From NCBI GenBank assembly GCA_018303855.1, contig JAGVXI010000006.1, forward strand, positions 1-64,000: 64,000 nt of DNA, written 5' to 3'. The stretch is from Candidatus Pacearchaeota archaeon. Lineage in GTDB: Archaea; Nanobdellota; Nanobdellia; Pacearchaeales; GW2011-AR1. The notes under the pieces were generated by a model. It saw only the letters and a list, made by a program, of their open reading frames with translations. It did no database searches and had not been told where the DNA came from. Shown one piece after another: positions 1 through 7,120 of this stretch. Position 1 is the stretch's first letter; each line of letters begins with the position of its first letter. The position numbers and the translations under genes were made by a program.

Positions 1-243
1 GTAGCCCAATTTGTAAAGATATGCACAAGCCATATAAAACATAGAATAATAACTTGATACAACAACCCATAAAGAGGAAGTTTTATTTTCAAATAATTGA
101 TTGGCTACATTCAAGCTTTCTCTGGCATTTCTTAAATAAGTTTCATAAATGAGATTGTCAAATTTATCTGTTTTTTTTATCTTGCCCTCATTCAGATAAT
201 TTCTAAAATTATTTTCCGCCTGCTTTATTCTTTTTTCATCCAT
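1..243 (-). CDS. HEPN-domain protein, partial (C-terminus beyond window)
   Basis: This frame is open from an ATG at 243 down to the left edge of the window, about 81 codons, and is absent from the ORF track because its stop lies outside. The translation begins MDEKRIKQAENN and contains NARESLNVANQLFE followed by SSYYSMFYMACAYLY, which matches the first helices of HEPN proteins. HEPN proteins are often RNases or toxins and are typically paired with a minimal nucleotidyltransferase. The nucleotidyltransferase gene lies 35 bp upstream on the same strand, so the two look like one MNT/HEPN operon. The catalytic R-X4-6-H region would be in the missing part, so activity cannot be judged. Confidence 0.75.
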   Translation of the reverse strand, partial: MDEKRIKQAENNFRNYLNEGKIKKTDKFDNLIYETYLRNARESLNVANQLFENKTSSLWVVVSSYYSMFYMACAYLYKLGY

Positions 244-278
244 TTTGATACTGAGAAAACCTTTGGTTTTCGAGGTAC

Positions 279-905
279 TCAAGAACCAAGGGTTCTTGAT
301 ATAAGATTGTAATAGTTCTCTGTTCCATAAAGAATAATATTATTTTTAACTATTTCGTGACCAAGATTATTTTGTGTTTTTTCTATCATCGAACCAAATT
401 CATATGTTGTAAATTCATGAACTTCAAGTTTTAAAGATAGTAAGTTTAATTTATTTATTAACTCTTTTGATTTCTCCTTATTGTCTGAAATTATGCAAAT
501 ATCAATATCTGAACTTTCTGTTTTGGTATTTTTAACATAAGAACCAAATATTAAGACAATCATAAATGGGTATCCAATTTCTCCAATATCATTTTTAATT
601 AACATTAATTTTGGATTTTTAGATAAAAACTCTTCTGTTCTCTTATTTTCAACATTATATATTTCTTGGTTTGGCACGAGATTTAGCTTTATTAGATTTG
701 TATTTCCTATTTTTTGTTTAGATATAATACCTACTAGTTCATCCACTATGTTATAAGTGTTCTTGTAATCAACAACAATCGCCCCCGAAGCTCCCATAAT
801 TGAATGGGGTTCTTTATGTTCTATAAGATATTTCAAGAGCTTTTCTTTTGGCTTTAGCTTAATACCTGCTTTGCCTTCATTTTTAGTTTTCTTATTTTTT
901 ACCAT
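279..905 (-). CDS. Nucleotidyltransferase (MNT-type) with N-terminal HTH-like region, antitoxin-like
   Basis: This 208-residue protein has the polymerase-beta-type nucleotidyltransferase signature GSYVKNTKTESSDIDICI (GSX10-12DXD) near residue 120. The preceding ~90 residues (KEKLLKYLIEHKEPHSIMGASGAIVV...) could fold as a winged helix but the match is weak. Its neighbour 35 bp downstream encodes a HEPN protein. In known MNT/HEPN toxin-antitoxin pairs the MNT neutralises the HEPN RNase, in studied cases by AMPylating it; that role is inferred here. Palindromes overlapping the ATG suggest autoregulation. Confidence 0.8.
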   Translation of the reverse strand: MVKNKKTKNEGKAGIKLKPKEKLLKYLIEHKEPHSIMGASGAIVVDYKNTYNIVDELVGIISKQKIGNTNLIKLNLVPNQEIYNVENKRTEEFLSKNPKLMLIKNDIGEIGYPFMIVLIFGSYVKNTKTESSDIDICIISDNKEKSKELINKLNLLSLKLEVHEFTTYEFGSMIEKTQNNLGHEIVKNNIILYGTENYYNLISRTLGS

Positions 906-928
906 GGTATTATGGTATTTTTACCATA
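900..928. promoter_or_regulatory. Palindromic operator candidate over the start of the MNT gene
   Basis: Two inverted repeats lie at the start codon: TACCATGGTA (900-909), which contains the ATG itself, and TATGGTA-TTTT-TACCATA (911-928). Their position at the 5' end of a toxin-antitoxin-like operon fits an autoregulatory operator. Similar half-sites recur near 61562-61575. The binding protein is unknown. Confidence 0.45.
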
Positions 929-1164
929 TTTAAGTTTATCGGTTTTGTAGTTTATGTTTGAAGTTATAATTGAGGTTGCCTTGTCGAGATATTGGGAGAT
1001 TTGGATTTGTTCGAGTTTTGGAGGGAATAGCAGTTTAATATTACTTAGCTGAATTTGGGGGGTTATTTATAAAAATGATATCAGTGGTATAAACTCTCCT
1101 TTTGAAAAAAAATTAATGAAACACTCTCTTCATTAGGCTACAAATTAAAAGAAAGCTTGTAGCT

Positions 1165-2499
1165 TTAAACCTTTTCAATCATCCCTGCAATCTGCAACAT
1201 CTTTGCGTCTTGGAACTTATCGCACATAATTTGCATTCCAACAGGAACATTATCAACTTTTCCAGCAGGAATACTTACAGCACAATTGCCGGCTAAATTT
1301 GCAGGAATTGTTAAAGCGTCTGCAGAATAAATATCTTGTACAGACATTTTTTTAACATCGCCTATTTTCCAAGGCAGAATAGGATAAACAGGCATAACTA
1401 TTGCGTCAAATTTTTTAAAAGCTTTGGAAAATTCTTCTTCTATAAGCTTTTTTGCCTTTAAAGCTAAATAATAATATCTTCCCTTGAATTCCGCTTTTGT
1501 TATTTCACTTCCACCAAGAATCCTTCTTAAAACTTCCACTCCTGCACTATTCTCTATTCTCTTACCATATCTTCTTCCATCAAATTTTCTAGTTCCAGAA
1601 AAAAATTCAACATAAACTAAAGGATAATATGTTTGAACAGCTAAATCAATATAATTCAACTTAATTTTTTCCAACTTCCAGCCATATTTCTTAACAACTT
1701 TTTCAATTTTATCATTAATTAAATTTTGAATTCTATCATCGCTGATTTTAATGTCTAATACTCCTACTTTTAATTTATTTATATCTAACCTTGCGGATTT
1801 ACTATTAACACTTTTTATTTCCTGACTAATACTATCTTTTTCATCTTTTCCTTGGATAACACTTAATAATAAAGCAGCATCTTCAACATTTCGCGCTAAT
1901 GGTCCTATCTGATCCAAACTCATACTTAAATCAATCAAACCATATCTTGAAACAGAAGAATAACTTGGCTTTAATCCAATAATTCCACAATGTGAAGCAG
2001 GATTTCTTATACTCCCTCCTGTATCACTTCCTAAAGCTACGTCACAAAAACCAGCAGCAACAGCAGCTGCACTTCCACTACTACTCCCACCAGGAATTAA
2101 TTCCAAAACTTGCGGATTTTTTGTTGGCCCAAATGCACTTGTTTCTCCACTAGCTCCGCAAGCAAACTCATCCATATTTGTCATGCCGATAATTAAACCA
2201 TCTTCTTGCTTTATTTTTTTAATAACAGTTGCATTATAAGGAGCTTTGTAATTTTCAAGTGTCCTACTAGCGCAACTTGCATTTAAACCTTTAACATTAA
2301 TATTTGCCTTAACAGCAATTATCTTTCCCGCCAACTTTCCAGCTTTGCCATTTTTAATCTTTTCGTCAATAATTTTTGCTTCTCGTATCAATTCCTCTTC
2401 GCCTCGTACTTGCAAAAATGCATTTATCTTTTTGCCCTGCTTGTCATTTTTTGCAATTTCTACGAGATATTTTTGGAGATTTGAAAGTGTGGTTGTCAT
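1165..2499 (-). CDS. gatA: Asp-tRNA(Asn)/Glu-tRNA(Gln) amidotransferase subunit A
   Basis: GatA is the glutaminase/amidase subunit of GatCAB, supplying ammonia to amidate mischarged Asp-tRNA(Asn) and/or Glu-tRNA(Gln). The 444-residue protein carries the amidase signature GGSSSGSAAAVAAGFCDVALGSDTGGS. Visible catalytic residues are Lys about 64 (IIAVKANI), the cis-Ser at about 139/140 and the nucleophile Ser about 163 (DTGGSIRNP). Its length is slightly under the usual 470-490. It is the last gene of an overlapping operon that includes gatC and overlaps the upstream 120-codon gene by 4 bp. GatB is encoded separately on the plus strand at 11.3 kb. Confidence 0.95.
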   Translation of the reverse strand: MTTTLSNLQKYLVEIAKNDKQGKKINAFLQVRGEEELIREAKIIDEKIKNGKAGKLAGKIIAVKANINVKGLNASCASRTLENYKAPYNATVIKKIKQEDGLIIGMTNMDEFACGASGETSAFGPTKNPQVLELIPGGSSSGSAAAVAAGFCDVALGSDTGGSIRNPASHCGIIGLKPSYSSVSRYGLIDLSMSLDQIGPLARNVEDAALLLSVIQGKDEKDSISQEIKSVNSKSARLDINKLKVGVLDIKISDDRIQNLINDKIEKVVKKYGWKLEKIKLNYIDLAVQTYYPLVYVEFFSGTRKFDGRRYGKRIENSAGVEVLRRILGGSEITKAEFKGRYYYLALKAKKLIEEEFSKAFKKFDAIVMPVYPILPWKIGDVKKMSVQDIYSADALTIPANLAGNCAVSIPAGKVDNVPVGMQIMCDKFQDAKMLQIAGMIEKV

Positions 2500-2858
2500 T
2501 TTAGAGTCTTTATTAAATTTATATCCGGTAATTTTAGTTTATGAAATCTATCCCAGAAACTTGGGAATTTTTTTCGGTAATTATTATTCGCTTGACAAAT
2601 AGCAAAATATAAATCGTGTGTTAGTTGAGTTAAAATTGTATGGCTATTTTTTAATTCTTCATTATACATAAATTTATCCCATTCATTAAGATAATCCATA
2701 ACTAAATTATAAGCTTGCTTATTATCAAGATTAACATTTTTAATTTCTTTAATTTTTTCTATCCATCTCTTAATAAAATACTTTAAATTTTCTAAGTCAT
2801 TTTTTGATTCTTTAATTTTACCGTTCATTAAATTCGTTTTGTTCCAATCTTCTACCAT
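2496..2858 (-). CDS. Unknown helical protein between gatC and gatA
   Basis: I do not recognise this 120-residue protein. It is Lys/Asn/Glu-rich and predicted mostly helical (KNDLENLKYFIKRWIEKIKEIKN, QAYNLVMDYLNEWDKF), with no signal peptide or metal motif. It overlaps gatC by 7 bp and gatA by 4 bp, so it is very likely translated together with both. The position suggests an accessory factor of the amidotransferase or part of the upstream HEPN/MNT module, but nothing in the sequence decides between these. Confidence 0.7.
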   Translation of the reverse strand: MVEDWNKTNLMNGKIKESKNDLENLKYFIKRWIEKIKEIKNVNLDNKQAYNLVMDYLNEWDKFMYNEELKNSHTILTQLTHDLYFAICQANNNYRKKFPSFWDRFHKLKLPDINLIKTLK

Positions 2859-3112
2859 TTCTTCTTCTCCGCAATAATAAAACCTTCTTGTTTATTTGGA
2901 GCATTGTTGAACATTAAATCTCTAAATTCCTCATTTCCTTCACTTCCTTCTCCCTCTTGCCTTTCACTTTCTTTTCTTTCAATTAAAGGTTCTTTTATTT
3001 TTACTTTAATCTTAGAAAGTTTTTCATAAAAAGAATTCATAATTTGCTTTGCTTCTTTCTTAATTTCTTCTTTTTCTTTTTCAGAAACCTGGTGAAACAA
3101 AAAGTCGCTCAT
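2852..3112 (-). CDS. gatC: Asp-tRNA(Asn)/Glu-tRNA(Gln) amidotransferase subunit C (divergent)
   Basis: The 86-residue protein ends in FRDLMFNNAPNKQEGFIIAEKKKW, which matches the conserved GatC tail (NAP..e.gyf.vPkv) that threads between GatA and GatB. The N-terminal half (VSEKEKEEIKKEAKQIMNSFYEKLSKIK) fits the short helical region. GatC stabilises the GatAB complex. The family call rests on the tail motif plus the gatA neighbourhood. The start overlaps the stop of the HEPN gene as ATGA, and the 3' end overlaps the next gene. Confidence 0.8.
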   Translation of the reverse strand: MSDFLFHQVSEKEKEEIKKEAKQIMNSFYEKLSKIKVKIKEPLIERKESERQEGEGSEGNEEFRDLMFNNAPNKQEGFIIAEKKKW

Positions 3113-3528
3113 TTTAATCCTTTAATGGCATTATTTAGTCTAATTTTAATATTTAAATAGAATTCGTTTAAGTCTTGTGCATCACTTTCAGTTATAGGCT
3201 CACCATAATATTTTGACCTGTTCCTTTTGTATCTAAAAAAATCAAGCTTATTAACGCTAATAAAGTCAAAACCCTTTTTTGATAAATAAGATATAGAAGC
3301 TTCATGAGAATAAGACTTATAACCGTCAATAAAAAGAATAGCATCGCAAAAATCCCTGATAATATCATATAATTGCTCAAAGAAGATTTTAGAAAATTCT
3401 TTAATTTTTATTTGTTTTAAAAATTTTTCTCTTAACACAATATCATTAATTAATGATTTAGCCCTCCATTGGTTTGGAGATACTTTCCTAGCAAGTTTTG
3501 CCTTCAAATAGTATTCAAAAGGTTCCAT
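3109..3528 (-). CDS. HEPN-domain protein coupled to gatC
   Basis: This 139-residue all-helical protein has the HEPN layout: SLINDIVLREKFLK, then FFEQLYDIIRDFCDAILFIDGYKSYSHEASISYL, then a basic segment FFRYKRNRSKYYGEPIT. In many HEPN RNases an R-X4-6-H motif sits at this last position; here the residues are RNRSKYY and a clear His is not evident, so catalysis may be altered or lost. The gene lies 1 bp after the nucleotidyltransferase gene and overlaps gatC through ATGA. It is the second HEPN/MNT pair in the first 4 kb. Confidence 0.75.
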   Translation of the reverse strand: MEPFEYYLKAKLARKVSPNQWRAKSLINDIVLREKFLKQIKIKEFSKIFFEQLYDIIRDFCDAILFIDGYKSYSHEASISYLSKKGFDFISVNKLDFFRYKRNRSKYYGEPITESDAQDLNEFYLNIKIRLNNAIKGLK

Positions 3529-3529
3529 C

Positions 3530-4048
3530 TTATTTTTTATCTAAATATCCATGCAAAATAATTCCATTTATTAAATTTATATAAAATTCTTTAGATATTG
3601 AATTATAATTAGTAACAATTAAATGAATTTTTCTTGAGAGGACTTTCTCAAATTTGGATAAATCAATTTGTTTATCATTTTCAGATATGGCTACTAAATC
3701 AATATCACTATTCTCTATGTCCTCGCCAAATGAATAGCTACCAACAACTGAAATAGATTTAGGAGAAAGTTCTTTGATTAATAAGTCAATAACTCCTGAA
3801 TTGCATATACTCTTAAGATTATAGATTCTCTTTTCCCTTTTAAATTTTTCATTAATTTTAGCAGCAACTTCTACAATATGTTTTTTTCTCTCTTTTGTAA
3901 TTAAATCCTCATTGCTTAATTCTTTGATTAAATTTATAATAGTATTGGGGTTCAAATTTGTAAGCCTTGCTAATTCCCTTACATGAAAAGCTTCAGTTGG
4001 TTTTTTGAAGAAAACTTCTAGCACCTTGTTTTTATTTGAACTCAACAT
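3530..4048 (-). CDS. Winged-HTH nucleotidyltransferase (MNT-type), likely repressor/antitoxin of the HEPN-gat operon
   Basis: The protein has an N-terminal winged helix-turn-helix (KPTEAFHVRELARLTNLNPNTIINLIKELSNEDLI, about residues 15-55) and a C-terminal nucleotidyltransferase with GSYSFGEDIENSDIDLVAI. I use the ATG at 4048 (MLSSNKNK, 172 residues) instead of the upstream TTG at 4057 in the track, because two palindromes overlap the latter. The combination suggests a DNA-binding antitoxin that controls its own operon. It is first in a run NTase-HEPN-gatC-ORF120-gatA with gaps of 1 bp or overlaps. Confidence 0.82.
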   Translation of the reverse strand: MLSSNKNKVLEVFFKKPTEAFHVRELARLTNLNPNTIINLIKELSNEDLITKERKKHIVEVAAKINEKFKREKRIYNLKSICNSGVIDLLIKELSPKSISVVGSYSFGEDIENSDIDLVAISENDKQIDLSKFEKVLSRKIHLIVTNYNSISKEFYINLINGIILHGYLDKK

Positions 4049-4051
4049 TTT

Positions 4052-4083
4052 ATACAATTGTATTTTTATTTATACACTTGTAT
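4052..4083. promoter_or_regulatory. Tandem palindromic operators upstream of the NTase-HEPN-gatC operon
   Basis: Two near-identical dyads, ATACAATTGTAT (4052-4063) and ATACACTTGTAT (4072-4083), have centres exactly 20 bp apart, two helical turns. They sit directly upstream of the ATG of a gene encoding an HTH protein. This is the arrangement expected for cooperative autorepression; the protein that binds is inferred. Confidence 0.6.
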
Positions 4084-4214
4084 AATTTTTTATGTTTATA
4101 AACTTTTCTTTTTATCTTTAAATCTTTTTTCAGAAACCGCACGCCACAAAAAGTCTTCTGCCATGATTTAAATAAGAATAAGGAATTTTTAAAGTTAGTT
4201 ATTATTAATGAAAA

Positions 4215-5015
4215 TCAAACATTAACTATTTTCCAACCACAAACACCAAGGTTATAAACTTCTGTTTTTCCTATTTTTGCCTTACCTTCTCCTTCATGAA
4301 TATGCCCACAAAAAACATATCTTGGTTGTTTCTCTTTAATGTAATTAAGGATAACTTTACTTCCTGCATGTTTCCCTCTCCACTTTTTTGGTGCTCCATA
4401 CTTCCCACTTACTTTGTCCAAATAACCGTAAGGGGGCTGATGGCATACTAAAATATCAACTCCCTTAAAACGTTCCAAAATTTTCTTTGCTTTATTTGTT
4501 TGTTTTTTAGCTTTTTTTAAACTTTTATGATAATCAGATGGTTTAAAATCCATAACCCAATTAGTATCTACAAAATATTCAAGAAAACCTATTCTTAAAC
4601 CTTCAATCATTTTTAATCTGTTTTTTATCAATGTAACATCTTTAATTTTATTAATTTCTTTTCGTGTACTTTTTAGGTTTAAATTGTATTTTTCATTATC
4701 TTTTTTTACATTAGATATACTTGGAATTCCTACGTTCCCTTGAATTGTATAAACAGGAGCATATTTTGATAGATATTTTAGTATATTAATTGTAGAGAAA
4801 TGTATTTCATTATGAACAGATTTTATACTCTTGGCACTGTCTTTTAATTTCTTAAGTCCTTTTCTTTTTCTTTCAATATTTTCAAATGCCCTTTTTCTTG
4901 CTAAATCGGCTTTACCTAAATCTCCTGTTATTAAAATTAAATCAACATCGTTTAGTGGGATTTTCTTCAATGTTTTTAAATTTCCGTGCGGATCCCCAAT
5001 AGCCAATATTTTCAT
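4215..5015 (-). CDS. Calcineurin-like metallophosphoesterase
   Basis: This 266-residue protein carries the metallophosphoesterase motifs in order: GDPHGN (D-X-H), GDLGK, GNVG (in place of GNHD/E), CHQPPYG, and GHIHEG near the C-terminus. A helical Lys-rich insertion (residues ~45-75 and ~150-185) separates the motifs. The family hydrolyses phosphomonoesters or diesters with two metal ions; the substrate is not apparent. It is a single-gene unit between the gat operon and aspS. Confidence 0.88.
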   Translation of the reverse strand: MKILAIGDPHGNLKTLKKIPLNDVDLILITGDLGKADLARKRAFENIERKRKGLKKLKDSAKSIKSVHNEIHFSTINILKYLSKYAPVYTIQGNVGIPSISNVKKDNEKYNLNLKSTRKEINKIKDVTLIKNRLKMIEGLRIGFLEYFVDTNWVMDFKPSDYHKSLKKAKKQTNKAKKILERFKGVDILVCHQPPYGYLDKVSGKYGAPKKWRGKHAGSKVILNYIKEKQPRYVFCGHIHEGEGKAKIGKTEVYNLGVCGWKIVNV

Positions 5016-5071
5016 TTTAATATTTTTAAGAACAGAAACAACTTTTTAAAACATCTCAAAAATCAAAAACC

Positions 5072-6394
5072 TCACGGCACTAATCTATCCCTGTCTCTTG
5101 GAAACAAAACAGCTTCTCTTATATTTGACAAATTCAAAATTAGCATAGTTAACCTTTCTACACCTATCCCAAACCCCCCATGTGGCGGCGCTCCATATCT
5201 AAAAGAATCAACATATTTCTTAAAATCCTTGGGATTTAATCCTTTTGCTTTAAGCCTCTCAATTAACAATCCAGGAAGATGAATTCTTTGTCCGCCAGAT
5301 GAAATCTCCATTCCATTATAAATTGCATCAAAACCGCAAGAAAGCTCTTTTCCTTTTGGCATAATATAAAATGGCTTGCCGCTTAATGGCCAGTCATGAA
5401 CAAATATTACATTATCTGGGAACAATTCACTCAGTTTTTTTTCTGCATCTCCGCTTAAATCATCTTTACCGACATGGACTTTATATTTTTTAGCAATCAC
5501 AGCAGCTTCTTTAAATGTCATGTATTTCACTCCAGGAACTTTTAACTTAACATCTAAAGACTCCAATTCTGATTTATTCTCTTCTATAACTTTTTTCACA
5601 ATATACTGAACACATCTGCCAAGAACATCCATAACCACAAATTCATCTGCAAATGCCTGCTCATAATCAAACTGCCTTGATTCATTCAAATGCCTGATTG
5701 TATTATGCTTCTCTGCTCTCCAGACAGTAAAAATAGCAAAAACTTTTTCCATAGAACAAGCAAGCATCTGCTTGTAAAGCTGACAGCTCTGGCTTAAATA
5801 AGCTTTTTGCTCAAAATATTTAGCTTCAAATAATTCTGTTCCACCTTCACTGCTGGAACTAATTATTGACGGAAACTGAGCAAAAACAGCCCCTTCTTTT
5901 TCCATAAACTCCACATAAGCTTCTTGAATAGTGCTTTGCACTTTAAAAATTGCCTGAATCTTTTTTCTATGCAAATCTAAAAACCTATAGTCTAGTCTTT
6001 TTGGCAGCTCTGTTTTACTGAAATCAGAAACATCAATTGGCAAAGGCATTTCTGCCTGAGCAAGAATTATTATCTTCTCTGGAACTATTTCTTTTCCTCC
6101 AGGAGCCTGCTTTGACTGCTTAACCTCACCTTTAACATAAATAACGCTCTCTCCAGAAACACTTCCCATTGCCTTAAAAACCCCTTCATCAACTTTTCCT
6201 TTTATAGCAGTTACCTGGATTATACCGGTTTTGTCTCTTAAAAGAATAAACCTTATTTTTCCTAAATCTCTTTTATCATGAACCCATCCTGCAACCTCAA
6301 CCTTTCCGGATTTTATATCATTAATATAAGTCCTTTCCTTATAGAACTCCATTAAATCCAGCTCATTCACATTTCCCTTGCTTGTTTTAGACAT
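5072..6394 (-). CDS. aspS: Aspartyl-tRNA synthetase, non-discriminating type
   Basis: A 440-residue archaeal-type class II AspRS with an N-terminal OB fold (VEVAGWVHDKRDLGKIRFILLRD) and catalytic motifs including FRAEKH-like VWRAEKHNTIRHLNE and the C-terminal GFGIGVERLTMLIL...LFPRDRDRLVP. In the discriminating Thermococcus kodakarensis enzyme Trp26 and Lys85 restrict charging to tRNA(Asp); non-discriminating archaeal AspRSs have His and Pro there. Here the aligned residues are His39 (GWVHDKRD) and Pro98 (KQAPGGKE), predicting Asp-tRNA(Asn) formation as a GatCAB substrate. No asnS is seen in the window. Confidence 0.95.
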   Translation of the reverse strand: MSKTSKGNVNELDLMEFYKERTYINDIKSGKVEVAGWVHDKRDLGKIRFILLRDKTGIIQVTAIKGKVDEGVFKAMGSVSGESVIYVKGEVKQSKQAPGGKEIVPEKIIILAQAEMPLPIDVSDFSKTELPKRLDYRFLDLHRKKIQAIFKVQSTIQEAYVEFMEKEGAVFAQFPSIISSSSEGGTELFEAKYFEQKAYLSQSCQLYKQMLACSMEKVFAIFTVWRAEKHNTIRHLNESRQFDYEQAFADEFVVMDVLGRCVQYIVKKVIEENKSELESLDVKLKVPGVKYMTFKEAAVIAKKYKVHVGKDDLSGDAEKKLSELFPDNVIFVHDWPLSGKPFYIMPKGKELSCGFDAIYNGMEISSGGQRIHLPGLLIERLKAKGLNPKDFKKYVDSFRYGAPPHGGFGIGVERLTMLILNLSNIREAVLFPRDRDRLVP

Positions 6395-6494
6395 GATATA
6401 CCAATAAGAAATTAATATTTAAAGTTAATTGTTGGATATTTAGAGGAAAAGGGAAAAAATCAAGGAATAAAAACAATTAAAGCATAATAATCCT

Positions 6495-6812
6495 ATGACT
6501 TATGCTGTTTATGCTCTTAATGTTTTTGACAAAGAGATGAATAAACTTCCAGAATTTGAGAGGAGTATTATCCAAAAAATATTTTTACAGCTTAAAGAAA
6601 ATCCATATGTTGGGCAACAGATGAGATATAGATTTTTTCGTGAGAAGAGAATAAGAGAAAAAAGAATTTATTATCTTGTTTATGATAATCTAAAAATTGT
6701 TTTGATAGTAGCTATTGGCGGAAAAAAATTTCAAGAAGAAACTATTGATAAGATTGTAATTTATTTTGAAGAATATAGAAGATATGCAGAGAGATTAAGC
6801 AACTCTTCTTAG
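6495..6812 (+). CDS. RelE/ParE-family toxin
   Basis: The 105-residue protein has the RelE/ParE layout: an N-terminal strand and helices (YALNVFDKEMNKLPEFERSIIQKIFLQLKENPY), then REKRIYYLVYDNLKIVLIVAIGGKKFQEE, the central sheet of the fold. RelE toxins cleave ribosome-bound mRNA, while ParE-type members target gyrase; which applies is not clear. Its last 18 bp overlap the end of a convergent AbrB-type gene, so the probable antitoxin is encoded on the opposite strand. Confidence 0.75.
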   Translation: MTYAVYALNVFDKEMNKLPEFERSIIQKIFLQLKENPYVGQQMRYRFFREKRIREKRIYYLVYDNLKIVLIVAIGGKKFQEETIDKIVIYFEEYRRYAERLSNSS

Positions 6813-7001
6813 TCTTCTGGCTTTTAAGTCCGCTAATCCCTCTTCAAATTGTCTTACTAAATCAACATCTATTTTTTTAAGAACTACCATGTCTTTTGCA
6901 GTGTCTACAGCTAAAATGCTCCCTTCATCTATCTTTAACTGATTTCTTATTTTAAGGGGAATTACTATCTGCCCTTTTGAGCTTATTTTTGTTATTTCCA
7001 T
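6795..7001 (-). CDS. AbrB/MazE-family antitoxin-like DNA-binding protein
   Basis: A 68-residue protein with a swapped-hairpin AbrB domain (MEITKISSKGQIVIPLKIRNQLKIDEGSILAV) and a C-terminal tail FEEGLADLKARRLRRVA of the kind that contacts a toxin. It converges on the RelE-like gene, overlapping tail to tail by 18 bp. Most pairs are co-directional with the antitoxin first, so this layout is uncommon; mutual antisense transcripts are possible. Confidence 0.82.
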   Translation of the reverse strand: MEITKISSKGQIVIPLKIRNQLKIDEGSILAVDTAKDMVVLKKIDVDLVRQFEEGLADLKARRLRRVA

Positions 7002-7120
7002 TTTTCAATATTTCTTAATGCATTTACTTCTTGTAAGAAAGTAAGAATTTCCTATTTTTAAATGTTTCGTTAGAAGCAGAATTTAAAGTTAATTGTATAC
7101 CAAACTGCAATATAAAACTA

